Shown: positions 1 through 9,999 of the stretch, one piece after another
Layout of the letters: every line of letters begins with the position of its first letter
How positions within the stretch are numbered: the first letter of the stretch is position 1
Translations under genes and position numbers: made by a program
Assembly (NCBI GenBank): GCA_963971405.1
Contig: OZ020488.1
Span: forward strand, 22,277,089-22,341,088
Length of the DNA stretch: 64,000 bases
Origin: Psococerastis gibbosa
Taxonomy: Eukaryota > Arthropoda > Insecta > Psocodea > Psocidae
Direction of reading: 5' to 3'
The notes under the pieces: generated by a model
Seen by the model: the letters and a program-made list of their open reading frames with translations, nothing else
Database searches by the model: none
What the model was told of the DNA's origin: nothing

Positions 1-398
1 CCCCTTGGACGACAGTTTGTTGTAGAAAACTGACGTGAGCAGCTATCTAGGGTGTAGTGGGGTAAATATAAAAGCTTGGAGCTTAGATAAGGGACGGAGA
101 GCCATCTGACTGTCAAGCTGTGAATTGCTGAGCTTTTGCTGTTGCTTCGTGCTAGCAGCACTTCTGTTTCGATTTTCACCACTTTTCCTTTTGTATTCAT
201 CAGCGGATATGGAACGTATAGTAGATATTGGCCACCCCTAGTTTACCTCAAAATCAATCAGTTTTTATTTATTTTTTTATTTAATTTACTACGCAAGTTA
301 TTAAAGTTGTAGAGTCACAAGCGCATATACTGGATTTATTGGGAATGAAACACAACAGAAGTTCGATCAAATTATATCGTCACAAAAGTATACGATGT
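1..398. other. Unassigned AT-rich sequence with a degenerate repeat piece
   Basis: No supported gene. Around 255-335 the text (a T-rich tract, then CGCAAGTTATTAAAGTTGTAG) resembles the interior of the palindromic family seen at 26401, 30366 and 60533, so a small decayed piece of that element is likely. The rest is unrecognised. Confidence 0.35.
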
Positions 399-406
399 AC
401 CTAGAT

Positions 407-1107
407 CAGTGGTTCCCAACCAGTGACGGTCTGCAGACCACTGTGGCCTACAATGTGTCGCTGTTGACCGCCTTAAATCTATTATTATTTTTTTTTATAA
501 GCATTTCAAGGATATCACTATACAAGTATTTAGTTTACAGTATGACTTTAATGGCAAACCGGAGTCGCCGATATTCCATTTCTGTGCAAACTTCTATTCC
601 TCATGAAATATCGAACGTAGAACAAATGAAAAAATGCTGAGTCACAAGAAGAATTTTTCTCTCCTAATTTTGATATATAGTATGTTGCAATCATCAATAC
701 CGATCGGCTATAGTTAGTGAACTTGATACGCAAAAAATAACGGTCACTCAGGAGTTCAAGTTGAAGGAGTTCATCAACTGTGGCGAATTGGGGTTAGTTA
801 AGGTCACATACTATGTATCAAAATTAGGAGAAAAAATTCTTCTTGCGACTCTGTATTTTTTCATTGTTCTGCGTTCCATATTTAATAAGATATTGAAGTT
901 TGAACAGAAAATGGAATATGGGCGACTCCGGTTGGCCCTTAATGTTTGTGTGAAACTTGGGCACGTATGTTTTTATCAAGTTGTTGTATTCCCGACCTAA
1001 TGTTCTTGCTAAAATAGCAACTCTTAAGTCACATGCAGGCATCCATTCGCGCGGACCAATTGCCAGGGTCTTGCGGTGGTCCGTGGACCACCGGTTGGGA
1101 ACCACTG
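407..1107. mobile_element. Non-autonomous hAT element, long foldback, 701 bp
   Basis: It starts CAGTGGTTCCCAACC and ends with the reverse complement GGTTGGGAACCACTG. The flanks are ACCTAGAT (399-406) and ACCTAAAT (1108-1115), an 8-bp target duplication with one mismatch, the length expected for hAT. Inside, roughly 555-690 and 795-935 are inverted copies of each other, so most of the element can fold into a stem. The short ORFs within it mirror each other across this palindrome and are not genes. It carries no transposase and must have been mobilised in trans. Confidence 0.85.
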
Positions 1108-1238
1108 ACCTAAATTGACAGCAACAACATAATAGTAATATAAAAAAATTAACTGAAGTGCATGCCACGGAGCCGTGGAGGAATCCATCCTCAAAATGCG
1201 TCATTCCTTCCCAGATACTTATTTTTTAAGGGCTTCCT

Positions 1239-2103
1239 TTAGGCGCCCTTTCCACCGACCGGCTGGGGCTATTTACAAAAACAGTGACGTGGTAGCAGAC
1301 ATTCAAGACTTAGGCGGGGTTTCCACCGACCTCGCATTGCAGAATTGACGGAAATGTTTACTTTCCTCCATGCTATAGTTAAAATTGATCAATGATCATA
1401 CAGTAAAATCACTAACAAACAAACTAAAATTAAAAAATGGCGTCATGGGATATGTTAAGTACAAACATTTTAATAGATTTCTATAAAAAGAAAAATTCTG
1501 ATTTCCGTCAATGTCATTTGCATTCTGCAATGCGAGGTCGGTGGAAACGCTACCTAAGTCTTGAATGTCTGCTACCACGTCACCGTTTTTGTAAATAGCG
1601 TCATGGGATATGTTAAGTACAAACATTTTAATACATTTCTATAAAAAGAAAAATTCTGATTTCCGTCAATGTCATTTGCATTCTGCAATGCGAGGTCGGT
1701 GGAAACGCTACCTAAGTCTTGAATGTCTGCTACCACGTCACCGTTTTTGTAAATAGCGTCATGGGATATGTTAAGTACAAACATTTTAATACATTTCTAT
1801 AAAAAGAAAAATTCTGATTTCCGTCAATGTCATTTGCATTCTGCAATGCGAGGTCGGTGGAAACGCTACCCTAAGTCTTGAATGTCTGCTACCACGTCAC
1901 CGTTTTTGTAAATAGCGTCATGGGATATGTTAAGTACAAACATTTTAATAGATTTCTATAAAAAGAAAAATTCTGATTTCCGTCAATGTCATTTGCATTC
2001 TGCAACGCGAGGTCGGTGGAAACGCTACCTAAGTCTTGAATGTCTGCTACCACGTCACCGTTTTTGTAAATAGCCCTACCCGGTCGGTGGAATGGGCGCC
2101 TTA
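1239..2103. mobile_element. Nested PIF/Harbinger-like MITE with internal tandem array
   Basis: TTA (1239-1241) and TTA (2101-2103) flank an element starting GGCGCCC..TTTCCACCGACC and ending in its inverted form. Each outer arm carries the family motif GTGACGTGGTAGCAGACAT. Inside the outer arm, at about 1311, a second set of termini (GGCGGGGTTTCCACCG) begins: another family member sits within the centre of the outer one. The right half has been amplified into four tandem units. TTA/TAA duplications and GGC-starting termini fit PIF/Harbinger (Tourist-like) MITEs; this superfamily assignment is inference. Confidence 0.75.
1440..2072. repeat. Four tandem 158-bp units
   Basis: Units start GCGTCATGGGATATG at 1440, 1598, 1756 and 1915; the third is one base longer through an extra C. 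Each unit holds the inner MITE's right half (TTTCCGTCAATGTCATTTG, then CGAGGTCGGTGGAAACGC) and the outer MITE's central motif (AATGTCTGCTACCACGTCAC). Units are almost identical, pointing to recent unequal exchange or replication slippage. The short minus-strand ORFs that repeat here are artefacts of the array. Confidence 0.95.
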
Positions 2104-2217
2104 TGGACGTAGGTCTACTTTACTGGCCTATTGAATCTTCCTCTGCCAACGACCTCTTTGAAATTTTCAGACATTATTTGTAATGTTCCCGTATGAGTTT
2201 TGGCCACTGGCAAACTG

Positions 2218-2852
2218 GTATACCGTCAAACCGCCTATATTGGGACATTGGGTCAGAGAGTGTATTATGGGTCAGCGCGCTAAAATGTTTTGAAAAATGT
2301 ATTCTAGAACCACCGACAAGCATCATGGTGATGTTGATGTCTGTAAACACAGTACAATAACTAAAGTAAATAATTTAGGCAAAAGTGAGGCAATCCTATA
2401 ATGGTAAGTTAGTTTATTTTAATTTCTAGTTAAATTTGAAATATTTGAATTCCAAAAACCCTGAAAAAACTTCAGTTGTAGGCAATTACTGAGAAAAGCT
2501 ATCCAGTTTTGCCACTAACATTATTGAATAATGTTTATTTGGACATTCTCAATAGTTTTAAGAGTAACCTAAATAAGACGCGTAGCGCTTAACTGTGGTA
2601 CAAGGGGGAGGGCACTAGTTAAGAATGGGTTCTTTCAGTGACCCAAATTACCCACCCTTAGATTCCAAATTGAGTCAGTCCTTTTAATTTTGTATTCTTA
2701 GTGGGACCATTCTATTCGAATAACTTGACTCCTGCTAAATCTCGTGTGCGTGCTGCTATGTATTAACGTCAATAACTGAGCAATATTACAACAATTTCAA
2801 GAATTGAAAAATTCACTGAAAATTGACCCAATTTAGGCGGTTTTACGGTACT
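2218..2852. mobile_element. Probable DNA transposon remnant with ~27-bp inverted termini
   Basis: GGTATACCGTCAAACCGCC at about 2218 is mirrored by GGCGGTTTTACGGTACTC at about 2836; the inner match continues with TATATTGGG versus CCCAATTTA. The interior is AT-rich and non-coding. A TA next to each end would fit a Tc1/mariner-type duplication but the borders are not clean. The family is not named with confidence. Confidence 0.45.
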
Positions 2853-3040
2853 CTCAGTTCCTTATCGTAATTGAATTTTTAGAATAATGCTAACATTGGA
2901 AAATCAAATGTTACCTTATGGTAGTGTATCGTTTAACGCTATGTGGTAGCATTATTTTAAAATCCTAGCATCTCGAAATTGAAGAACCTCAGAGCTATTG
3001 ACCTAATAGTTATTATTCACATTGGAAAACTAACACTCAT

Positions 3041-3200
3041 TGAACACATCTTGCAGTCGGGGACGTGTTGTAACTGGATACAAGTACCTATATTAAGTTA
3101 CTTAGTGAGGCGACTGAAGAGGTCGATCGGATTCACATTCATTCACATTTATTTAATTGTTTGTATGCGATTAACTTTTCACAAAATATAAAATAAAAAA
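3041..3200 (+). repeat. SINE family 2, 5'-truncated copy
   Basis: It matches the 3' two-thirds of the copy at 57925-58095: GGGACGTGTTGTAACTG, GAGGCGACTGAAGAGGTCGA and TGTATGCGATTAACTTTT, then an A-rich tail. The tRNA-like head is missing. Confidence 0.6.
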
Positions 3201-3668
3201 AATTAGGAATCAACAGTGGCGGATTCACATCCAAAGGCGGACACACAGGCTTCCCACCCCCTCCTAGGGCACAAAAATTTATGTGCTGACATACTTGAAA
3301 ACCTACTCCAAAGTCCACAGCATTTCAAACTTGTGTTTTCAAATTATTCTTTTTATGCACGTGTGTGTGTTCTTGTAACAGGCTTATTGAACCAACCCCA
3401 TCGGCTTTTCGGACATTATTGGTTTTTATTCCGTACGAAGTGGCCGCTGGCTAAACTAGTACACTCCTCGTTGTCATCTCACACCGACTAAAAGCTTAAC
3501 TTAACCAAGTATGGGAATGAGTCTAAATCGGGACGTTTGCTTTACTGAGTTGACATTTCTAACAATGGAATTTATAAAGGTACATTTATTCCAGCGAAGA
3601 AAAACTCAAAATTGGAAAAATTTCCCACATTCCCGTCCCCCACGCATTCATAATCTTCGAAGTCATAT
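3201..3668. other. No gene; possible single hAT terminus
   Basis: CAGTGGCGGATTCACATCC at 3213 looks like one end of a hAT MITE, but no matching inverted end was found. The remaining sequence is unassigned. Confidence 0.3.
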
Positions 3669-4508
3669 GAAAGAACCGGTCCGAGTTTACTCGAACATGC
3701 TTTCCAATTTATCAAAATTAATAGATAGAGAAAATGAGTAATTTCATGGTAAATAATTTTCCTATGGTTAAATTTCCGATTTCTCGGGGGGGAGGGGGGA
3801 GGGTTGTCCACCTGACGTCACTCGTCACTGGTGGTGAGGTAAATTCTAGATAGATCAGACCAACACATTACCACACAGCAACACTGGTAGGGCACGAAAT
3901 CATTTTTTCAAAAAATCATTTTTTTGTACAAAAACAAATAATTTTTTGGGAAAGCAACCTGTCCGGTTTCGTTACTCAATTTAACACCTAAAACATACCT
4001 GAAGGTAGAAATCATCGATAGAAAGGTGTCGCAGAAAAATTATTTTTTAGTCATTTTTCATTAAAATTTAGTCATTTTTATTTTTTTACCCCCAAAAGCA
4101 AACTATCAAGGGGCAAGCGACCCCCCGCATTTTATTGACATTAACAACAACTACAATATATGTGAATTTAAAAGAAATCGTTTGAGCCGTTTTTGGGAAA
4201 TAATTTTTTTAGACGTTTTTTTGAAGTTTTTTGAGAATAAAACCCCCCCAAATTGAGTTAGCCCAAAATAAAAATAAATGGTCCCGAGGTATGATTTTTG
4301 TAAACCTACACGCCGAATTTCATCAAATTCGACCGAGTAGTTTGCCCGGAAATCGACGAACAGACAGACAGACAGACAGACATTTCGTAAAAACCACTTT
4401 TTTGGGTTCCTGGGACCTTAAAACGTGTAAATCCGTTGATATCTCGGAATCGAAAATTTCGACCGTCACAAAGCTTTCCTTATACTACGTATAAATTGGA
4501 AAGCAAAA
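3669..4508 (+). repeat. Family X repeat, full-length copy 1
   Basis: It begins AAAGAACCGGTCCGAG and ends ATAAATTGGAAAGCA, as do the copies at 25326, 41842, 44416 and 55781. Landmarks in order are a poly-G run, CACCTGACGTCAC, CAACCTGTCCGGTTTCGTTA, AAGGGGCAAGCGACC, GTAGTTTGCCCGGAAATCGA and a (CAGA)n run, then TTTCGTAAAAACCACTTTTT and AAAGCTTTCCTTATACTACG. GCTTTCCAATTTAT occurs inverted close to both ends. No convincing transposase or reverse transcriptase is present, so this is a non-autonomous repeat of unknown class. A short frame over the (CAGA)n region is open in several copies but has no sign of being a gene. Confidence 0.85.
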
Positions 4509-4886
4509 AGAACTTGAACAATAATCTGCAAGTATGGAACAGGAGGCGGCGGTACAATCGATCTGAAATTCAAATTTGAAAAATTGTTTGAACCGTCATG
4601 AATACTAACGTCCGTCATTGCGAGCTTACGTCGTCAGGGTTATTATTTCGAGGTAGGACTTTTTTTATGAGATGGTTATCAAGGGTTTGACAGGGACCTC
4701 GCTTTTTTCCCCGACACCAGCTCATATCCGAGAGTATTAATCCGTCCTTGTTTCCGACTCATCCGATGGCGCTTCCTCTTCAGCTCTCCGAATCAAATTG
4801 AACTGCTCGTATTTCTGGCCCCCCATAAGTCACATCCCGAGTTGTCATATTTTGCGACAGCATTGTACAATAAAAAAATTCAATCA
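4509..4886. other. No recognised feature
   Basis: Unique-looking sequence between the family X copy and the minus-strand ORF that ends at 4887. I see no gene, repeat family or RNA in it. Confidence 0.3.
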
Positions 4887-5060
4887 TCAAGCCCCTCTAG
4901 CATCTTCGTATACACTGTATATATTAGTCTCGTCTTTTTGTGAGTCGTAGTAAAAATTGTCTTGATAAGCTACCTTTAAATTATGTTGTATACGGTACTG
5001 TAAGGTAGTATCGGGGACTCGTGGGACCAAATTTTGGGTCCTGACTCCAAGAACATAGTA
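4887..5060 (-). CDS. Possible terminal exon of an unrecognised gene
   Basis: A minus-strand frame is open for 96 codons up to 5177 and ends TGA at 4887. It has no ATG, so it would have to be an exon. A plausible acceptor reads TTCTTGGAGTCAG just above 5025, after a pyrimidine-rich stretch, leaving about 45-50 residues. The C-terminus is polar and tyrosine-rich (NFYYDSQKDETNIYSVYEDA). If the exon starts further up, a short hydrophobic run (FPILICCIFLYYVLGV) is included, suggesting a membrane protein with a short tail. Its phase does not match the 7225-7374 exon with this acceptor. No family recognised. Confidence 0.25.
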   Translation of the reverse strand, partial: YYVLGVRTQNLVPRVPDTTLQYRIQHNLKVAYQDNFYYDSQKDETNIYSVYEDARGA

Positions 5061-5490
5061 TAGGAAAATGCAACAAATCAAAATGGGAAATCTACGTAAA
5101 TGGAAACTAAGAGGTGCTTGCTTCACAAATTGTTTTGTTGAATTACTGAATCTGCTGATGCGGGTGATGTTATTCAAATTAACTATGATTCTGTACGTTA
5201 CTGATTGTTAGGGCATGTCCACAACCCGCACGTTCAAAATCAGACAATCATAGCTAAGGGTGGTTGTTTTCATACATGTGGAATAGAGAGGAGTTGGTCT
5301 GAATTCCGCCAGATATTTAAAATCAGAAGCTTATGATTGGTGTCGTATATTTTGAAAATTGAAGGGAGCTGGCTTAGTGGACGTATTACCATCCAATTAT
5401 GGCAACTTTGAATTTAGTCCAGTGAGGATATTCACAATGTTGGTGTTAAAAAGTTATCCCTAGGTGCGTTAAATATAGTTAACACTCGTG
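5061..5490. other. No recognised feature
   Basis: AT-rich, unique-looking sequence; the upper part of the 4887 open frame extends to 5177 but lacks support as coding. Confidence 0.3.
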
Positions 5491-5494
5491 GAAA

Positions 5495-5585
5495 CGCCGG
5501 AAAATGTAGCGAAGTGTGGGACTCAAAACAACAATCTTTCGGGTGAAAGGCACAGTCCGTAGCACTACTCTACATGTCTTCATTT
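5495..5585 (-). repeat. SINE family 1, head fragment
   Basis: In minus orientation it carries the tRNA-like head of SINE family 1: CATGTAGAGTAGTGCTACGG, then CTTTCACCCGAAAGATTGTT and a weakened B box. The tail is missing. Confidence 0.6.
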
Positions 5586-5707
5586 TTGTCCTTTGTACTT
5601 CAAACACACACCTTTAATTTGATTAAAACCACCAGTCAGTATTCAATTACACGTCAATTACGCTAGCTGCCGTCAATTTTGAAGTTACGAAAATCTTTAA
5701 TATCGTA

Positions 5708-5868
5708 CAAGGCCGGGCCCAGGTTTTGATTTCCAAGCAATTTTTTTTCGTAATTTATTAATGAATGAATGTATAAATTATTCAAACCATACGGGTTTAC
5801 ATACAAAAATTCATTTCGGGGGGGGGGGGGTTCGGACCCCATGGACCACCCCCCTGGGCACGGCCATG
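5708..5868. mobile_element. hAT MITE, 161 bp, with 8-bp target duplication
   Basis: Termini CAAGGCCGGGCCCAGG and, inverted, CATGGCCGTGCCCAGG (14 of 16). The flanks are ATATCGTA (5700-5707) and ATAGCGTA (5869-5876), an 8-bp duplication with one mismatch. A 13-nt G run (5818-5830) lies inside. The overlapping short ORFs are not genes. Confidence 0.8.
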
Positions 5869-6079
5869 ATAGCGTATCAAACATTTGCAAGCACAGAGTA
5901 CGAGTACCTATTTAACTTTGTAGAAAGCCTCCAAAGGCTGATACGGGAAAAATGGAAGGAAATGGTTTGAATCTGAGCCACCACCTTTTCCTGATTGGTA
6001 TTGCACCGACTTGCAAGGCTTGACATTTTTGGCATCCAGATGCTGGTCAATGGATTTGAAGATGAAGTGTAAAGTGACC

Positions 6080-6145
6080 TGAGGATGAAGTCAGTGGCGG
6101 CTTGATAAAGGAAGATCAAGGACCTGGGTTCGAATACCATTTCCC
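6080..6145 (+). repeat. Weak tRNA-like segment
   Basis: CAGTGGCGGCTTGATAAAGG is followed by GACCTGGGTTCGAATACC, which resembles an internal polymerase III promoter with a B box (GGTTCGAATAC). I could not fold a full cloverleaf, so it may be a decayed SINE head. Confidence 0.25.
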
Positions 6146-6215
6146 CCATTTTTTCGTTTATGTATTACATTCTCTAATTACGAGGCTATCAGTCAAGACC
6201 ATAGAAATATATTAA

Positions 6216-6480
6216 CTAGAACGGTGGAGTTATAGTATCCCTTACGGGGCACCCGTTAACCATAAGCCAACTATCAGAGATAAGTACCAACATAAAAAAT
6301 ATCGAAGTCTTACACATTGCAGCATATCAGAACGGATACCCGGACCCGGTTAAAACTCTGTACTTAGCTTGTGCAGGCTATTTTCCCCGCCAAATTGCGT
6401 ACTTATCTTGTGCAGGCTACACTAGCAGCCATATTGATAACGATCTACAGCCACGGGACAGCTTGCTGAGTAGTGAGTGC
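6216..6480 (+). repeat. Family K repeat, copy 1
   Basis: It is the reverse complement of 24740-25024 over about 260 bp: CACCCGTTAACCATAAGCCA, TTACACATTGCAGCATATCA, CTTAGCTTGTGCAGGCTA and CATATTGATAACGATCTAC. GTACTTAGCTTGTGCAGGCT is imperfectly repeated within the unit. No coding capacity or recognised class. Confidence 0.75.
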
Positions 6481-7224
6481 TGACTTCTACCGAAATTCAA
6501 TCATTCTTGGTTTCAACTGGAAATTATAACTGTGCGCCTTATCGTTCTGACTTCGAAGGCGCCCGAATAATTGGCAGATTTTTAAACCATTCTTTTCAAA
6601 ATCGAGGAGTGCTGACGTCTGACAACAGATTAATGGGTGTGACAGCCAGTAAGTAAACATAAACAAACATTAGCATGACCTCAAAGAGACGGGAGGTGTC
6701 ACACGGGTGTTTACTTAATCTCCATTAGAGCAGGCAACGCGATAATTGCTGAGATGCACCCTCCCCACCCGTCCCCCTACCACGCAGTAAACAAAGTAGT
6801 TGGGCGGCAGAGATTCCCCCTCCCCCCTCTTCCTATACCCTCTCCACCTAACTCACTACCCACTTATTTTCGTAATTTACGCTGGCTTTCCTTTATTCTG
6901 TTTAATTTATAACACCCTTAAAATGCTACTATTGCTTTTACTAAAAAGCCACGGAGGGACTGTGCACCCATAAAAGAATTTTTCTCTCTCACTAAAATTT
7001 CTATAAGTAGGCCTATACAACGTACCGTAATTTATTCTTGAACATTATATTAGGCTACTCTAGATAGTAGATATAGCAGATTTCCAGAGAAAATACAATA
7101 ATTATTACTTCATACAAACCGCGATGTTCACATGGTTCAGAGTTGTGTTGCCTTCTACGTAGGATACGACATATTTAATTACATACATTGCATAGGTACA
7201 ATGCTTAGTTTAAATAATACTCAC
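6481..7224. other. No gene; presumptive intron or intergenic DNA
   Basis: Unique-looking sequence directly downstream (in minus sense) of the donor at 7219-7224, so it may be intron of the gene represented by the 7225-7374 exon. No other exon was found in it. Confidence 0.3.
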
Positions 7225-7374
7225 CCTTATTAGGCCTTAAGTCTGTGTTTCCAGATGTATGGTGGTAGCCTTTACTGCTGAGGGGAAGCAACGAGTTCGT
7301 TGACGAGGTCAACGTGGTTAAATGGTCTGGACTTGCGATTTTATCAGCGGCTCTACTTATTATTGTCTCCAAAT
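7225..7374 (-). CDS. Orphan internal exon, 49 codons, strong splice sites
   Basis: The minus strand reads GTTTTTTTCATTTCAG, then 150 bases, then GTGAGTATT: a strong polypyrimidine-AG acceptor and a consensus donor. Only one of the three frames is open, giving 49 codons entered with two spare bases and left with one. The peptide is polar, rich in serine and threonine (LETIISRAADKIASPDHL, then TTLTSSTNSLLPLSS) and ends near GNTDLRPNK. It has no recognisable domain, signal or membrane segment, so it is probably a disordered linker of a larger protein. Partner exons were not found. It is too short for an ORF-length search to catch. Confidence that this is a real exon is moderate; function is unknown. 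Confidence 0.55.
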
Positions 7375-7705
7375 CTGAAATGAAAAAAACACCATCATAC
7401 GATATCTATTGATAAATAATTTAACCATTAGCTTACTTCAAATCATGCTGCAAGCTGTGAAAGTACTATTGAAGCCATTTTAGAATACCTCATTAATGTT
7501 TAAGTGTAATAATGCGACATATAAAATACAAAATACTATAGTATACAATTGTACCATAAGACCTCAACCTTTCTGATAAAACAGCTACTTGCCATATAGT
7601 TTTAGACTTAAATTAACACTTTTTTAATCTTTTAATATTTTGTTTTGTTTTATAAATACAAATGTACTTACTACATTTTAATATTTTATGAATATAATTT
7701 TTATC
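7375..7705. other. AT-rich sequence, no feature
   Basis: Strongly AT-rich sequence upstream (minus sense) of the orphan exon and presumably intronic. I see nothing else in it. Confidence 0.3.
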
Positions 7706-7708
7706 TTA

Positions 7709-7971
7709 GGCGGCAATTCCACCGGCGAATTTACAGCATTTGTGATTTGAGATTTTTCGATGGTTTTGTTTTAAGGAGACTATTATGTAGATACTTATCT
7801 ATTATAAATTAAGTTATAATATGGTAGCAGACATCATTAATAAGTCTCTAACATATTATAACTTAATTTATACTAGATAAGTTAAGTATCTACATAATAG
7901 TCTTCTTAAAACAAAACAAACAAAAAATCTCAAATCACAAATGAAGTAAATTCTCCGGTGGAATTGCCGCC
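7709..7971. mobile_element. Palindromic PIF/Harbinger-like MITE, 263 bp
   Basis: Flanked by TTA on both sides (7706-7708, 7972-7974). Termini are GGCGGCAATTCCACCGG and the inverse CCGGTGGAATTGCCGCC. Almost the whole element is one inverted repeat, including TTTGTGATTTGAGATTTTT, TATTATGTAGATACTTA and TAAATTAAGTTATAATATG. The centre keeps the family motif GGTAGCAGACATCATTAATA. A truncated copy lies at 30783-30905. Confidence 0.85.
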
Positions 7972-7974
7972 TTA

Positions 7975-9337
7975 GACTATAATGAGTACGACTGAATAAT
8001 GTATGTTCTTTTTTTTATTGTATTTGTATATTGTAATCATATCCTGACAACACAAGTCCTTAAGGAACTTGGAGTCGGGATTACTATATTATATGATGTA
8101 TTTAATTAGTGTATGATTTTGCAAAAAATATTCTATTACATTCTAAAAAATTTTATTCATTGGCGCGATAGATCTTCTGTCTTATTTCTTACCTTAGCAG
8201 CAGTGATAGTGATAGATACTACCGAAATACGTTAAATGTTATGCGTAGTCTGAAATCCTGCTAGAAATTCTTTCAAATCTCACAAATCTCAAATCTTAGC
8301 AGACTGTTGGATATTCTGACTTATTTATTATATTATTACTTTGTAATGTAATATTGCCCAACACAATACATTTATTTATTTATTTATTTATTAGAAAGTA
8401 TATTTGCAGTCTTTATTCATTATGGAACGTAATATTTTATAATCAAGGGATGTCGAAATTTCTCTCATTGCGGCTTGCTCTCCATCATTTGTTTTATAAT
8501 AGCCTGAATGAATGATACAATATGAAGAATCGTCCATGTCTAGAGGGTGCAGCGGTCAGAAGCAAAGGTCGCCCCTCCGTTTTCCCCCCAATCTGCGAGT
8601 TTTCCGAGCCATTTCCCTGCCATGAATAATTTGGGATGCTAATGTACTCTGTCTCCTGATGACTTCTTTGCCTCCCCTCCGACGGTCACGCATCCGGATG
8701 TATTGTAAACCTCGCCCCCCCCCCCTATCTGGCCGGCTCCCCTCACAAACTACTAGTAGGTAGCCTGCCTACTAGACAAGCTGGTGAGAAATTGCCAACG
8801 AGCAGCGACTGACAATATTGATATTGACATTAAAGAGGACACTTACAAGCCCCCCCCCCCCCCCGCCGTGGATCCGCCATTGCATGTAAAGTATTAAATA
8901 CTGTAAATTTTACAGTATATAAATTTTACAGTATATAAAAAATATGATAAATATGTAGTATAATTTTTGTCCCATGAGAAACAATAAAAATGTAAAGAAG
9001 TGCATGTGAATTTCAAGGGTAACAATATACTGTACAATGAAGAATTCCGAAAATCATAAATCTTTCAATGTCGGCGCACCCTCCAAACAGTCATAAGAGG
9101 CATTGTGCGCAGGGAATGGTGTTAGCAAACAGGGGGGACGGGCTGCTGCTGTAGGGTTGGTACCCGTGGTGACTTCTGCACAAGAGAGACGACACGTGCT
9201 GTATAAAGTAGCTGCTGATGCGTGGCCTCCTATTCAATTTATTCTGATGTCTACTCTCATCTTTTCTGGGTTGCTGAATTTCATAATGATACAGAGTGCT
9301 GCTATATTATTGATGGTATTTCGTCTAAGGTCTATGT
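7975..9337. other. No gene; AT-rich with poly-C runs
   Basis: No convincing gene. Two poly-C runs occur near 8708 and 8851. CCGTGGATCCGCCATTG at about 8864 resembles a lone hAT MITE end. Around 9155-9215, GTTGGTACCCGTGGTGAC and GACGACACGTGC suggest a decayed SINE family 2 copy in minus orientation. Confidence 0.3.
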
Positions 9338-9340
9338 TAA

Positions 9341-9475
9341 GGCGGGGATTCCACCAACGTCAATAGTGATAGTAAATGTTTTTTGATCATATCATACATT
9401 TTTAGACAGTCTAACAGTCTGCTACCACGTCAAAAAACATTTACTATCACTATTGACGTTGGTGGAATCCCCACC
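9341..9475. mobile_element. PIF/Harbinger-like MITE, 135 bp
   Basis: Flanked by TAA on both sides (9338-9340, 9476-9478). Termini are GGCGGGGATTCCACCAACG and inverse, continuing into TCAATAGTGATAGTAAATG, so the stem is nearly perfect for about 45 bp. The central motif GTCTGCTACCACGTCA is present. Confidence 0.85.
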
Positions 9476-9478
9476 TAA

Positions 9479-9610
9479 AACAAAAATTTCCGTCAATTTC
9501 ATTTGCATTCTGCAATGCGAGGTCGGTGGAAACGCCACCTAAGTCTTGAATGTCTGCTACCACGTCACCGTTTTTGTAATTAGCCCTAGCCGGTCGGTGG
9601 AAACCCCGCC
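9479..9610. mobile_element. Right half of a nested MITE (1239-type)
   Basis: It matches the right half of the 1239-2103 element: TTTCCGTCAATTTCATTTGC, CGAGGTCGGTGGAAACGCC, TCTTGAATGTCTGCTACCA and GGTCGGTGGAAACCCCGCC, then TTA (9611-9613). The left half is absent. It abuts the 9341-9475 MITE, probably through insertion and partial loss. Confidence 0.7.
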
Positions 9611-9689
9611 TTAAAAAAAATAATGGGGATGCGAGCTAGTGAGCTTTGTGTACAATAATAAGGAAATTTATATGTGGATTTAAAATAAA

Positions 9690-9995
9690 TAATAGTCGGC
9701 GCAGATTTTAGAAAAAAATTGTTTAGTCATTTTTGGGGGATTTTTGAGCTCGTATTTACGTAAAAATGTAGTTAACCAAAAAAGGGAAAAAAATCCCCAG
9801 GGAAATATTTTGGTGGACCTACTGTACATGCCGAATTTCATCAAAATATATATCAAGAAGTTCGGCCGAGTTACAGACAAACTATGTTAAGACTGACGGA
9901 CAGAACTTTCCTACAAATACACTTTTTTGTTCCAAGAACCTCAAAACAAAATATCGAAAATTTCGACCACCACAAACCAATGACAATTGTATATG
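9690..9995 (+). repeat. Family X, degenerate partial copy
   Basis: Landmarks of family X are recognisable but diverged: TGCCGAATTTCATCAAAA, CGGCCGAGTTACAGACAAAC, CTACAAATACACTTTTTTG and ATCGAAAATTTCGACCACCA. Both ends are missing. Confidence 0.6.
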
Positions 9996-9999
9996 AAAA

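Noticed and set aside
1-15. CCCCTTGGAC at the window start, resembling the hAT hairpin
   Set aside because: Only about ten bases match and no adjacent hAT terminus is present; most likely chance.
824-1204. 126-codon minus-strand ORF
   Set aside because: It crosses the right terminus of the 407-1107 hAT element and its palindromic arm; no domain and no independent support.
1396-1784. Two nearly identical 70-76 codon minus-strand ORFs
   Set aside because: They are the 158-bp tandem unit read in the minus frame; no start context and identical text in each repeat.
1440-2072. Evenly spaced repeats as a CRISPR array
   Set aside because: Units are contiguous 158-bp tandem copies without unique spacers, and the genome is clearly eukaryotic.
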